This document shows positions 30,206 to 38,998 of a stretch of 64,000 nucleotides of DNA, piece after piece. Numbering within the stretch: the stretch's first letter is position 1; the number at the start of each line of letters is the position of its first letter. The notes below the pieces were generated by a model that was not told where the DNA came from, searched no databases, and worked only from the letters and a program-made list of their open reading frames with translations. This DNA is from Acidobacteriota bacterium. Lineage in GTDB: Bacteria > Acidobacteriota > Thermoanaerobaculia > Multivoradales > JBCCEF01. The translations under genes and the position numbers were made by a program. The DNA is taken from positions 124,001 to 188,000 of the forward strand of contig JBCCEF010000002.1 of the NCBI GenBank assembly GCA_039030395.1, read 5' to 3'.

Positions 30206-33130
30206 ATGACCCATCGCTTCGCCTTCTGTCTTGTCGTTTGCTGCCTGCTCATCGCAGCTTCTGCTTGGGCCCAAGAGCCAGTGACCGCAGAACCGATAGC
30301 CCAGGAGCCAATGCCGGCCGGGCTGGTTGCTGCAGATGTAGAAGGCGAGCCCGGCTTTGCAGAGGCTGTTCTGGCAGCCACGACGGATCCTGCCTTCCTT
30401 CCAGAGAATGTCGCCACCCTGCCCGATTCGGACACCGCGCCGTCGCCCACCGACCATCTCGGCCACATCGCCGGGGCGCCGGACGTGCTGTCGTCGGTGG
30501 CGGAGGTGCACGGCTACTTTCGGGAACTGGCGGCGGCCAGTCCGCGGGTCGAGATCGAGACCCTCGGCACCAGCGAAGAAGGCCGGGAAATGATGCTGGT
30601 TTCCATCTCCTCCGAAGACAACCTGGCGCGGGCCGGCGCCATCCGGGAGGCGGGTCGACGCCTGGCCGATCCGCGTCAAACCACCCCGGCTGAGCGAGAC
30701 GAGCTGATCGCCGACGGGCCGGCCGTGTACTACCTGCTCGGCGGCCTCCACTCGCGGGAGACCGGCTCGCCGGAGATGCTGATGGAGCTGGCCTACCGGC
30801 TGGCGGTGAGCGAGCGACCGGAGATCGTCCGCATGCGCGACAAACTGGTGGTGCTGATCACCCCGGTCGTGGAGCCAGACGGGCGGGATCGGGTGGTGGA
30901 GTGGTACCGGCGGCACCTCAAGGGGCGCGACATGTCCTGGGAGGATGTAGCGGAGATTGGCGGTCCGCCCTACTGGGGGAAGTACGTCTACCACGACAAC
31001 AACCGCGACGGCATGCAGCGCACCCAGGCGTTGACCCGGGCGGTGCACGACGCCTTTTATCGCTGGCGGCCGCAGGTGGTACACGACCTCCACGAGTCGG
31101 TGCCGCTGCTCTACATTTCCACCGGCCACGGCCCCTACAGCCCGGCGGTCGATCCGGTGACCATCAACGAGTGGACGCAGATGGCTCACCATGAAGCGTC
31201 GGCCCTCCAGGCCCAGGGCCTTCCCGGAGTGTGGGTGTGGGGCTTCTGGGACGGCTGGTGGCCCGGCTACCTGGTGTCCGTGGCCCACCACCACCACGCC
31301 GTTGGGCGCTTCTATGAGACCTTCGGGAACTCCCACCCGGGCACCTTCGAGCGCGACCTGTCCAAGGCGCGCTTCGTCGGCAAGAAGGTCACCGAGACCA
31401 CCTGGTATCGTCCCTGGCCGCCGGAGGACAAGGTCACCTGGTCGCTGCGCAACAACACCAACTATATGCAGGCCGGAGTGCTGGCCGCCCTCGACTACGC
31501 CGCCCTCCACGCGGAGCAACTGAAAGGCAATCAGTGGCGCAAGGCACAGCGGGCCATCGAGCAAGGCGGTGACGAGGCACCGCACGCCTGGGTGCTGCCG
31601 GTGGAAGGGCAGCGCGACGGCGGCCGGTTGGCGGATCTCGTCAACCTGCTGCGGCAACACCAGATCGAGGTCCATCGCCTGGCCGAGGCGGTCACCTTCG
31701 GGGAGACCACCCATGGAACCGGGAGCTATGTGGTCCGCCTGGACCAACCGGCCCGCAACGCGGCCCAGAACTTTCTGGAGGCGCAGTCCTTTCCCAAGAA
31801 CGAACCCAACCCGCCCTACGACGATGTCGCCTGGACCTGGCCGCTGCTCATGGGAGTTGAGGCGACGGCGGTGGAAGATCCGGCGGTTTTGCAGGCGGCG
31901 ATGGCGCCCGTGACGGCGCCGGTGCAGCCGGCCGGCGGTATCGCCGGTTCGGACTACGGAAGCGACCTCTACCTGCTCGCCGATCGCGGGCAGACTTCGC
32001 TGCTGCGGGCGCGGCTCTACTGGCGGGGGTACCAGATCGATGCCGCCGAGGAGCCGTTCGACGCCGACGGCCGACAGTACCCGGTGGGTAGCTGGATCAT
32101 CCAGGCGCCGCGTGACGTGGTGGAGCCGGTGGCGGTGGAGCTGGGGCTGGAAGTACAGCCGGCCTTCTCCATGCCGGAGGTGCGGCGCCACGTGGTCGAT
32201 CTTCCCCGCCTCGGGGTGATCCACACCTGGACCCGCACCCAAGAGGCCGGCTGGGCCCGCTACACCCTGGACCGCCAAGGCCTAACCTACGATTTGGTGA
32301 GTCCCGACGATCTGCGTCGGGGAGACCTGCTCGATCGCTTCGATGTGCTGCTCTTGCCGCCGGTGGGGCGGAGCCTGGCCCGTATCGTTCACGGCATCGA
32401 CCGGCGCTGGAGCCCGCTCGCCTATACCGAGACCGCCGACTTTCCCAGCCACGGGCGGCCCAACGCCTCGGACGACATCACCGGCGGCATGGGTTTCGAG
32501 GGGTTGGCGAACCTCCAGGACTTCGTCCGCCGGGGCGGCCTGCTCGCCACCCTCGGCAACGGCGCCATCCTCGCCTTGGACGGCGGCCTGGTGCGGCGGG
32601 TGTCGCGCTCGTCGACCTCGGTGAGGAATCCCGGCTCGGAATTGTCCGCGCGGTTGGCCGCGGCGGACCATCCGCTGGTCTACGGCTATCCGGAGCGCAC
32701 CAGCGTCTTCCGGGGGAACGGACTGCTTTTGGAGGTCGACAAGAGGGAACGGCAGCGGGTGGTGATGCGTTTCGGTGACGAGCCGCCGGAGGAGGCGGAG
32801 GAGCCGGAGGAGGAGATCGAGATCGCGGAAGTGGAAGACGAGATCCTCGGCGAGGACCTCGCCCTCGACGAGGCGGTGGAGGAAGCCGCCGTCGCCGCGC
32901 CGCAGCCGATGGCCGAGGAGGAGAAGGAAGAAGAGCCTCGGCCGTTGGTGCTGTCGGGCTATGTCGACTCGCCGGACAAACTGGCCGGCAAGGCGGCGAT
33001 CGTCGACCTGCCGGTGGGGCAGGGGCGGGTGGTGATGTACGGCTTCAATCCCCTCCATCGCCACCTCAACACTTCGGATTTCCGCTTTCTGTTCAACCTT
33101 TTGCTGCACTGGAATGATCTCCCTGAGTGA
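30206..33130 (+). CDS. Secreted M14-family zinc carboxypeptidase-like protein
   Basis: A 974-residue exported protein. The signal peptide is residues 1-22 (CLVVCCLLIAASAWA). The M14 domain, about 85-420, has the zinc ligands H182 and E185 in HSRETGS and a His in VVHDLHES (293 or 296). Residues 430-830 hold further beta-rich segments without a recognised domain, and about 855-905 is a strongly acidic Glu/Asp stretch, possibly calcium-binding or a flexible linker. The ATG at 30206 follows GAGGAG. Related proteins are common in Bacteroidetes and Acidobacteriota, and the substrate is presumably a peptide or peptidoglycan fragment. Confidence 0.85.
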   Translation: MTHRFAFCLVVCCLLIAASAWAQEPVTAEPIAQEPMPAGLVAADVEGEPGFAEAVLAATTDPAFLPENVATLPDSDTAPSPTDHLGHIAGAPDVLSSVAEVHGYFRELAAASPRVEIETLGTSEEGREMMLVSISSEDNLARAGAIREAGRRLADPRQTTPAERDELIADGPAVYYLLGGLHSRETGSPEMLMELAYRLAVSERPEIVRMRDKLVVLITPVVEPDGRDRVVEWYRRHLKGRDMSWEDVAEIGGPPYWGKYVYHDNNRDGMQRTQALTRAVHDAFYRWRPQVVHDLHESVPLLYISTGHGPYSPAVDPVTINEWTQMAHHEASALQAQGLPGVWVWGFWDGWWPGYLVSVAHHHHAVGRFYETFGNSHPGTFERDLSKARFVGKKVTETTWYRPWPPEDKVTWSLRNNTNYMQAGVLAALDYAALHAEQLKGNQWRKAQRAIEQGGDEAPHAWVLPVEGQRDGGRLADLVNLLRQHQIEVHRLAEAVTFGETTHGTGSYVVRLDQPARNAAQNFLEAQSFPKNEPNPPYDDVAWTWPLLMGVEATAVEDPAVLQAAMAPVTAPVQPAGGIAGSDYGSDLYLLADRGQTSLLRARLYWRGYQIDAAEEPFDADGRQYPVGSWIIQAPRDVVEPVAVELGLEVQPAFSMPEVRRHVVDLPRLGVIHTWTRTQEAGWARYTLDRQGLTYDLVSPDDLRRGDLLDRFDVLLLPPVGRSLARIVHGIDRRWSPLAYTETADFPSHGRPNASDDITGGMGFEGLANLQDFVRRGGLLATLGNGAILALDGGLVRRVSRSSTSVRNPGSELSARLAAADHPLVYGYPERTSVFRGNGLLLEVDKRERQRVVMRFGDEPPEEAEEPEEEIEIAEVEDEILGEDLALDEAVEEAAVAAPQPMAEEEKEEEPRPLVLSGYVDSPDKLAGKAAIVDLPVGQGRVVMYGFNPLHRHLNTSDFRFLFNLLLHWNDLPE

Positions 33131-33148
33131 GCCGGTCGAGGCGATCCG

Positions 33149-34783
33149 ATGAGCGCCGGAAAGCGCCAGAGCGCCGCTTCGGTAGTGGCCGTGGGCATCT
33201 TCGTCAGCCGGGTGATGGGGCTGGTACGGGAGCGCGCCGTGGCGCACTTCTTCGGCGTCGGGCCGCTGGCGGATGTGCTGCAGGCGGCCTTCAAGGGTCC
33301 CAATCTGCTGCAAAACCTGCTCGGGGAAGGCACTATCTCGGCGGCCTTCATTCCGGTCTACAGCCGGCTGGTGGAAGAGGGCCGGAAAGAAGACGCCGGG
33401 CGCTTCGCCGGCGCGATCTTCGGCCTGCTGGTGTGCCTGGCCGGCGGGTTGGCCTTGATCGGGGTGCTGCTGGCTCGCCCCCTCGTCGGCCTGCTGACAC
33501 CGGGCTTCGTCGGCGACGCCGCCCGGGTGGCTGCCGGAGAGTTGACCGTCGATCGCTTCGAACTGGCGGTGCGGGCGGTGCGCTGGATCTTCCCGATGAC
33601 CGGCCTGCTGGTGCTCTCCGCCTGGGCGTTGGGCATCCTCAACAGCCACCGGCGCTTCCTGTTGCCGTATCTGGCGCCGGTGGTGTGGAACGGGGCGATC
33701 ATCGCGGCGTTGGTCGGTGCGGGTCTGCAGTGGGGCGGTGGCGAAACCCGGGTACTGATCGCCGCCTGTGTCGGTGCTCTGGTCGGTGGAGCCCTCCAGT
33801 TCGGGATCCAGCTTCCGGGGGTCTTGCGGCTTCTCGGCGGCCTGCGGCCGTCCCTCTCGATTCGTGCGCCGGGAGTACGCCAGGCCCTCGGCGCCTTCGG
33901 CCCGGTGGTCGCCGGCCGCGGGGTGTACCAGCTCTCCGGCTATCTCGATGTCCTGCTGGCCTCTCTCCTCGCCGCCGGGGCGCTCTCGGCGATGCGCTAT
34001 GCGCAGATCCTTTACATCCTGCCGATCAGCCTGTTTGGCCTGTCCGTGGCCGCCTCGGAGTTGCCGGAGCTGGCCCGCCTGGGCGAGACCGGCCGCCAGA
34101 GATTCCTCGGCCGGGTGGAGGGTTCTCTGCGGCAGATGATGTTCCTGCTGCTGCCCTCGGTGGTCGGCTATCTGGCCTTCGGCTACCTGCTGGTGGGAGC
34201 GATCTTCCTGACCGGCAGCTTCCAGCAAGCGGCCAATCTACAGGTCTATGCGGTGCTGTGTGCCTACACCCTGGGCCTGCCGGCGACGGCCGTTTCCCGC
34301 CTGCTCCAGAACTCCTTCTTCGCCCTGGACGACACCCGCACCCCGGCGAAGGTCGCCGTGCTGCGCGTGGTGCTGTCGGTGGCGGTGGGAGTGCCGGCGA
34401 TGTTCTGGTTCGACCGCTTCGCGGTGGACGGCAGCGGCGGCAGCCTCTTCTTCGGGGCGGTGGGGTTGGCTCTCGGATCGGCGGTCGGAGCCTGGACGGA
34501 ACTCGCCGTCTTGAGCTATTTCCTGGGGAAGCGCATGCCGAGCCTGCGTTTTCCCTGGCGGGCTTGGTCGCGGGCCGCTGGACTCACGCTGCTGGCACTG
34601 GTGGGCGGTGCGGCGGTCTCCCTGGGACTGGGTTCCTTGCCGGTGGAACTCCACCCCATCGTCCGAGCCCTGACCGTCCTCGGCGCCTTCGCCGGCCTGT
34701 ACCTGGTCGCGGCGAGAGCCTTCAGGTTCTCCGAACTGGAGACCTGGCTGGGCCGCTTCGGTCACAAGCGACCGCATCGCTGA
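33149..34783 (+). CDS. murJ: Lipid II flippase MurJ
   Basis: A 544-residue polytopic membrane protein of the MOP/MviN family that flips the peptidoglycan precursor lipid II across the inner membrane. The N-terminal signature SRVMGLVRERAVAHFFGVG and GPNLLQNLLGEGTISAAFIP are diagnostic; about 14 helices follow, with YLAFGYLLVGAIFLTGSF in the eighth or ninth. It begins 18 bases after the M14 peptidase and is probably cotranscribed, linking that peptidase to envelope work. Length and motifs are normal. Confidence 0.95.
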   Translation: MSAGKRQSAASVVAVGIFVSRVMGLVRERAVAHFFGVGPLADVLQAAFKGPNLLQNLLGEGTISAAFIPVYSRLVEEGRKEDAGRFAGAIFGLLVCLAGGLALIGVLLARPLVGLLTPGFVGDAARVAAGELTVDRFELAVRAVRWIFPMTGLLVLSAWALGILNSHRRFLLPYLAPVVWNGAIIAALVGAGLQWGGGETRVLIAACVGALVGGALQFGIQLPGVLRLLGGLRPSLSIRAPGVRQALGAFGPVVAGRGVYQLSGYLDVLLASLLAAGALSAMRYAQILYILPISLFGLSVAASELPELARLGETGRQRFLGRVEGSLRQMMFLLLPSVVGYLAFGYLLVGAIFLTGSFQQAANLQVYAVLCAYTLGLPATAVSRLLQNSFFALDDTRTPAKVAVLRVVLSVAVGVPAMFWFDRFAVDGSGGSLFFGAVGLALGSAVGAWTELAVLSYFLGKRMPSLRFPWRAWSRAAGLTLLALVGGAAVSLGLGSLPVELHPIVRALTVLGAFAGLYLVAARAFRFSELETWLGRFGHKRPHR

Positions 34784-34823
34784 AGCGAACGGGATACTGC
34801 GTCGGGAAAGCGCTTGGGTAACG

Positions 34824-34850
34824 GATGATCTGCTACCCGAGCAGATCATC
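34824..34850. terminator. Perfect 11-base hairpin downstream of murJ
   Basis: GATGATCTGCT (34824-34834) pairs with 34840-34850 around a five-base loop, between the convergent murJ and guaB genes. No T-run follows, so Rho-independent termination is uncertain; it may protect the 3' end of mRNA. Confidence 0.4.
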
Positions 34851-34870
34851 ACTGAGGTCGAAGACCGAAG

Positions 34871-34888
34871 CGGCGGCGCAAGCCGCCG
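34871..34888. other. Hairpin with GNRA-type loop
   Basis: CGGCGGC and GCCGCCG pair perfectly around the tetraloop GCAA. It is the second of three hairpins in the murJ-guaB gap. Confidence 0.45.
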
Positions 34889-34916
34889 AGGATGGGGCGG
34901 CCCGCGTCGGGGGGAG

Positions 34917-34942
34917 CCGCCAAGAATGACACTTCTTGGCGG
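34917..34942. terminator. Perfect 10-base hairpin upstream of the guaB 3' end
   Basis: CCGCCAAGAA pairs with TTCTTGGCGG around TGACAC. It lies 43 bases beyond the guaB stop on the minus strand and is a candidate 3' structure for either convergent gene, again without a T-run. Confidence 0.4.
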
Positions 34943-34984
34943 TGAGGGGGCGATCCCGCGCACGGGCGCCGAGCCCGCCTAGAA

Positions 34985-36454
34985 TCACCGATCCACCCAG
35001 TAGTTGGGCGCTTCTTTGGTGATCGTCACGTCGTGGGCGTGGCTTTCCTTGAGGCCGGCGGCGGTCACCCGCACGAAGCGGGCCTTGGTGCGCATGGCCT
35101 CGATCGACGGGCAGCCGGAAAGCCCCATGCCGGCGCGCAGGCCGCCGACGAGCTGGAGCAACATCTGGTGCACGCTGCCCTTGAAAGGCACCATCCCCTC
35201 GATCCCCTCGGGCACCATCTTGGCGAGGGAGTCGCCGGCCTGCTGGAAGTAGCGGTCGGCGCTGCCGCGGCTCATCGCTCCCAGGGAGCCCATGCCGCGG
35301 TAGGCCTTGAACTGGCGGCCCTGGTAGAGGATGGTTTCACCGGGGCTCTCTTCGGTACCGGCCAGCAGGGAGCCGATCATCACCGCGTCCGCGCCGGCGG
35401 CGATCGCCTTGGAGCAGTCGCCAGAGAACTTGATGCCGCCGTCGGCGATCACCGGCACGTCATGCTCGGCGGCCGCCTCGGTGCATTCGAGAATCGCCGT
35501 GATCTGCGGCACGCCGGCGCCGGTGACCACCCGGGTGGTGCAGATACTGCCCGGGCCGATGCCCACCTTCACGCCGTCCGCTCCGCAGTCGATCAGGGCC
35601 CGCACGCCCTCCGCCGTCGCCACGTTGCCGACGATCATCGGCGTTTGTGGAAACTCGGCCTTGATCCGCTGCGCCGCCTCCAGCACCCCGCGGCTGTGAG
35701 CATGGGACGAGTCGAGCACCAGCACATCGACCTTGACGGCGACCAGCGCCGCCGCCCGCTCCATGAAGTCGCCGGCGGCGCCGATCGCCCCGCCCACCCG
35801 CAGGCGGCCGAGGTTGTCCTTGCAGGCACGCGGGTAGTCCATCATTTTTTGGATGTCTTTGACGGTGATCAGACCGGTCAGGTTGTCGCTGTCGTCGACC
35901 ACCAGGAGCTTCTCGATGCGGTGCTTGTGGAGCAGTGCTTTGGCCTGGGCGAGGGTGGTGCCCTCGGGCACCGTGACCAGGTCTTCGTGGGTCATCAGCT
36001 CCCGCACCGGTCGTTGGAGATCGTCCTCGAAGCGCAAATCGCGGTTGGTGAGGATGCCTACCAAATGGCCGTCCGCATCGGTCACCGGTACGCCGGAGAT
36101 CTTGTAGCGGGACATCACATCGAGGGCCTCGTGGATGCGCGCCTCCGGCCGGATGGTCACCGGATCGACGATCATGCCGGACTCCGAACGTTTGACCTTG
36201 TCCACCTCGAAGGCCTGCTCTTCGATGGAGAGGTTCTTGTGGACCACGCCGAGGCCGCCCTCCTGAGCGATGGCGATCGCCAGGCGGGCCTCCGTCACGG
36301 TGTCCATGGCGGCGGAAACGAACGGCACCTTGAGGTCGATGCCGCGGCACAGGCGGGTGGACAGATCCACCTCGTTCGGGTGGACCTCGGACATTCCCGG
36401 AACCAGGGAAACGTCGTCGAAGGTGAGGGCTACGGGAATAGGGGAGTCGGCCAT
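34985..36454 (-). CDS. guaB: Inosine-5'-monophosphate dehydrogenase
   Basis: A 489-residue NAD-dependent enzyme oxidising IMP to XMP, the committed step to GMP. The barrel starts with [16 protein letters not shown]; a pair of CBS domains, about 95-205, is inserted as usual; the catalytic C305 is in GPGSICTTR, and the flap contains [18 protein letters not shown]. The ATG at 36454 was chosen over the GTG at 36472. A TAGAAT box ends 5 bases before the ATG, so the message may be leaderless. guaA is not nearby. Confidence 0.96.
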   Translation of the reverse strand: MADSPIPVALTFDDVSLVPGMSEVHPNEVDLSTRLCRGIDLKVPFVSAAMDTVTEARLAIAIAQEGGLGVVHKNLSIEEQAFEVDKVKRSESGMIVDPVTIRPEARIHEALDVMSRYKISGVPVTDADGHLVGILTNRDLRFEDDLQRPVRELMTHEDLVTVPEGTTLAQAKALLHKHRIEKLLVVDDSDNLTGLITVKDIQKMMDYPRACKDNLGRLRVGGAIGAAGDFMERAAALVAVKVDVLVLDSSHAHSRGVLEAAQRIKAEFPQTPMIVGNVATAEGVRALIDCGADGVKVGIGPGSICTTRVVTGAGVPQITAILECTEAAAEHDVPVIADGGIKFSGDCSKAIAAGADAVMIGSLLAGTEESPGETILYQGRQFKAYRGMGSLGAMSRGSADRYFQQAGDSLAKMVPEGIEGMVPFKGSVHQMLLQLVGGLRAGMGLSGCPSIEAMRTKARFVRVTAAGLKESHAHDVTITKEAPNYWVDR

Positions 36455-36459
36455 GGGGG

Positions 36460-36465
36460 ATTCTA
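36460..36465 (-). promoter_or_regulatory. Candidate -10 box (TAGAAT) for guaB
   Basis: Read on the minus strand, TAGAAT is followed by five C and then the ATG. The -35 region is poor (TGGGAT at 17 bases). No ribosome site is visible. Confidence 0.35.
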
Positions 36466-36490
36466 AACGCACTCGGCGCGAAATCCCAGG

Positions 36491-36904
36491 CTAAGGCGGG
36501 ACGAGGATCTTCAAGTCCGGGAATGCACCCGAGAAGTGCTTTGGATTTCGCGTGACCAAGCCTCGACGACGGTGGGCAAAGCTTCCGATCAAGAGGTCGG
36601 CCAAGGGCTTTTTGGGGGTCTTCCCCGTGCGCTTCAGGTGAATGAACCGAGCCCAGGCAGCCCTGGCTGTTTCCGTGTCAGCTCGTTCCCACTCTGGAGG
36701 CAGTGAAAAGCCGATTCGAGAGAGGAAGAGGTCCTGTCTGCGGCGGCTGCCGCCGAAAGCGGGTGCAAGCTCGACATAGATGACTGGGGCAATTTCCAGG
36801 CCGTCTGATCGGATTTCGTCTAGCAAACGGGCAGAGGACTCTCCAAACTCTGGGTCGGGTTCCAGGATGTCGAGCAAGATGCAGGTGTCGATCACCCACC
36901 CCAT
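36491..36904 (-). CDS. vapC: PIN-domain toxin, VapC type
   Basis: A 137-residue PIN-domain protein, a Mg-dependent endoribonuclease fold. The first acidic residue is in VIDTCILLDILEPD at the N-terminus, a Glu is in VIYVELAPAF, and a further Asp is in LADLLIGSFAHRRR, followed by LVTRNPKHFSG. These match VapC toxins, which cleave tRNA or rRNA. The ATG at 36904 lies 13 bases before the antitoxin stop, so the pair is translationally coupled. The catalytic acids appear intact. A non-toxin PIN nuclease is less likely given the partner. Confidence 0.85.
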   Translation of the reverse strand: MGWVIDTCILLDILEPDPEFGESSARLLDEIRSDGLEIAPVIYVELAPAFGGSRRRQDLFLSRIGFSLPPEWERADTETARAAWARFIHLKRTGKTPKKPLADLLIGSFAHRRRGLVTRNPKHFSGAFPDLKILVPP

Positions 36905-37164
36905 TCTTCCTCGCCCTCTCTCAACTCGCGCATCCATTCTTCGGTTGTCCGAGAGGTCCCGCGAAAGGTGCGAGCGAAGCCCAGCATCGCCATCGCCCCG
37001 ACGGGTTTCTCATCCGACGCGATGGTCACGCACAGTTCATCGTCCGCGACTTTTCGCCAGGAGAGACGCTTTCCCGGTGTCAGGTTCAGCTCGCGCCGGA
37101 TCTCGGCGGGAATGGACACTTGCCCTCGCTCGGTGACAACCGTTTCTAAAGACTTTGTGGTCAT
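36892..37164 (-). CDS. vapB: AbrB/MazE-type antitoxin, VapB
   Basis: A 90-residue protein with an N-terminal swapped-hairpin AbrB fold (VVTERGQVSIPAEIRRELNLTPGKRL), which binds DNA, and an acidic C-terminus (TTEEWMRELREGEEEW) that should wrap the toxin. It is the first gene of the module. Two direct repeats of CCACATGAT lie just upstream of its ATG and are the likely operator for autorepression. Confidence 0.87.
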   Translation of the reverse strand: MTTKSLETVVTERGQVSIPAEIRRELNLTPGKRLSWRKVADDELCVTIASDEKPVGAMAMLGFARTFRGTSRTTEEWMRELREGEEEWGG

Positions 37165-37175
37165 AACTCGACTTT

Positions 37176-37197
37176 ATCATGTGGTTTCATCATGTGG
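37176..37197 (-). promoter_or_regulatory. Direct-repeat operator of the vapBC-type module
   Basis: CCACATGAT occurs twice on the minus strand with 4 bases between (13-base period), 12-33 bases before the vapB ATG and right after the end of the patatin gene. AbrB-fold antitoxins usually bind such repeats; the link is inference. Confidence 0.55.
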
Positions 37198-37198
37198 C

Positions 37199-38998
37199 CT
37201 AGGGAGAGAAGAGACTTCGAGACTGTTGGACGATCGCTGCCCCGAGTTCTCGATAGGCCCGAAACTGGAGGTCGGAGTAGTCCTGGTCGAGGGTGGAGTA
37301 CTGCGGGAAAGGGCACTTGCGGCCGATGGTCGCCTTGCGGCAAGTCGGGTGTTCACTGGCCGCGTAGACCCGTTGCACCGTCGAGCTGTAGGTTGCGAGG
37401 CGATCCGCGTCGAGGGAGAGCTTGATATAGACCACTTCCAGTTCTAGCGGAGCGCGGTCCGGAAAGGGGAAGGCCGCGATGGAGCCGGTCATCACCGGGT
37501 GTTCGAGCTGGTCGGCAAGGAAGGCGGTGTCTTCCGGGAGCTCTCGACCACACTGGCGAGCCGTGCGGATGCACTCCTCGCCCGCGGGGCACGGCACGGT
37601 GTTGGCCGCGAAGAGATGGTCGATTTCGGGCACCGAAAGGGTGACGCCCATTTCCTCTCGCAGGGCCCTCCGCAGACGTTGGTAGGCGGTGAAGGCCAGA
37701 CAGGGGTCGTGGGCGGAGTCGATCACCACAATGCGCCGACAGAGCCGGCGGACGAGCGGAAACACGCCAAGATTGTCGGCGAAGCCGCCGTCCGATAGGT
37801 AGACCCGCTGCCGACGGGGCTCGATTTCGGAACCGGCGTTGCGCGGCTCGAGATCCGGAGCGGACTCGAAGCCGTGGATGAAGGCGCCCAGGCCCACACC
37901 GGTCCAGGCGATGTACTGGCAGAGTTTGCCGTAGGGATCGTCCAGGGCGGCACCGGAGATGCCGACGATGTGGCCGAGATCGAGCAGGCGGGGGTCCGCC
38001 GCGGTGTAGCCCAAGCCGTCGGAACCGTGTCGCAGGGGAGTGAACTCGAAGGCCGAATCGGCAAGGGGTCGTGGATTCTCGTCGCGGTCCGTCGATCCTT
38101 CGCAGCGGGCGTTGGGGGCCGTCCTCCCGGTGGCGTTGAACACCGGGAAGGGTAGCGCTGTTCCACCCAGCAGATCGCGAAGTTCTTGCGGCGCCACCCT
38201 GCGCCCGTCGTGGAACATTCGGCGGATGTCCGAGGCGTAGCCGGAGTGCGAGCCGCAGAATCGAGGCACCGTGTTTTGCGCTGGGATCGCCGCGACGGCG
38301 CACAGGGGCCGGCCGACCAGGCCGGCGGCGGCATTGGCTAGGCCATCGACCGTATCGACGAAATAGCCGGCACGAGCTGCCAGGCCGGCGAGGTAGGGGC
38401 TCGACTCGGCGAACAGATGAGGCAAGGGGTCTGCCCGCCGAGCAGCGTCGAATTGGAGCGCTTGGGAGTAGATCCAGGAGGTGGCGTAGGAGCCCCCGGA
38501 GACGGAGGAGAGAATATCCGTGGTGGCGAGGTGTCCCTGGTGTTCGAGGCCCTGCAAGACCCCGAGAGCGAAGGCCGCCGACCGTATTCCTCCGCCCGAG
38601 ATGGCGATGCAGCTTTGGGGCGCTTCCGCAGGCCAATGCGGGGACGATTCTCCGCTGTAGTAGGGGCGTTCGCTCCGCCCGAAATACCCCAGTCGGGCGC
38701 GATTCCAGTGGCCCTTGACCGCTTCGGTGATTCCTTCGCCGGCGAAACCGGCACCGACTACGTGCGGCGGCAGGCGCGCTTTCTGCGCCAGGGAACGCAG
38801 GTGCTCGTTGTGGGTCTCTCCCAAGTCCTCCTGATGCACCGGAGCCGCTTGCGGCGCGAGGAGCGTGACCGGTGCCGCGCAGCCGAAGGCCCACAGCGAA
38901 CCGGCGAGGGCGGCGAGGGGAAGAAAGCGGCTTCGCCGTAGCCGCCGAGTTGCTGGCGTGCGGGGCGTTCCGGCCCGCGGACGGCGGTTCAGGAGCAA
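37199..38998 (-). CDS. Patatin-like phospholipase lipoprotein
   Basis: A 599-residue lipid hydrolase. The patatin domain has the oxyanion motif SGGGIRSAAFALGVLQG (134-150), nucleophile S167 in SSVSGGSYATSW and the catalytic Asp in LSDGGFADNLG. It is interrupted by a long insertion (about 180-370) with several Cys. The probable TTG start at 38998 overlaps the stop of the upstream Sel1 gene, and LPLAALAGSLWAFGC gives a lipobox with C40. The frame is open 240 bases further up but shadows the Sel1 gene. Substrate and secretion route are unknown. Confidence 0.75.
   Translation of the reverse strand: MLLNRRPRAGTPRTPATRRLRRSRFLPLAALAGSLWAFGCAAPVTLLAPQAAPVHQEDLGETHNEHLRSLAQKARLPPHVVGAGFAGEGITEAVKGHWNRARLGYFGRSERPYYSGESSPHWPAEAPQSCIAISGGGIRSAAFALGVLQGLEHQGHLATTDILSSVSGGSYATSWIYSQALQFDAARRADPLPHLFAESSPYLAGLAARAGYFVDTVDGLANAAAGLVGRPLCAVAAIPAQNTVPRFCGSHSGYASDIRRMFHDGRRVAPQELRDLLGGTALPFPVFNATGRTAPNARCEGSTDRDENPRPLADSAFEFTPLRHGSDGLGYTAADPRLLDLGHIVGISGAALDDPYGKLCQYIAWTGVGLGAFIHGFESAPDLEPRNAGSEIEPRRQRVYLSDGGFADNLGVFPLVRRLCRRIVVIDSAHDPCLAFTAYQRLRRALREEMGVTLSVPEIDHLFAANTVPCPAGEECIRTARQCGRELPEDTAFLADQLEHPVMTGSIAAFPFPDRAPLELEVVYIKLSLDADRLATYSSTVQRVYAASEHPTCRKATIGRKCPFPQYSTLDQDYSDLQFRAYRELGAAIVQQSRSLFSP

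Noticed and set aside
33127-34821. 564-codon plus-strand frame overlapping murJ
   Set aside because: Gly/Arg-rich translation with no family features; murJ in the other frame is unmistakable.
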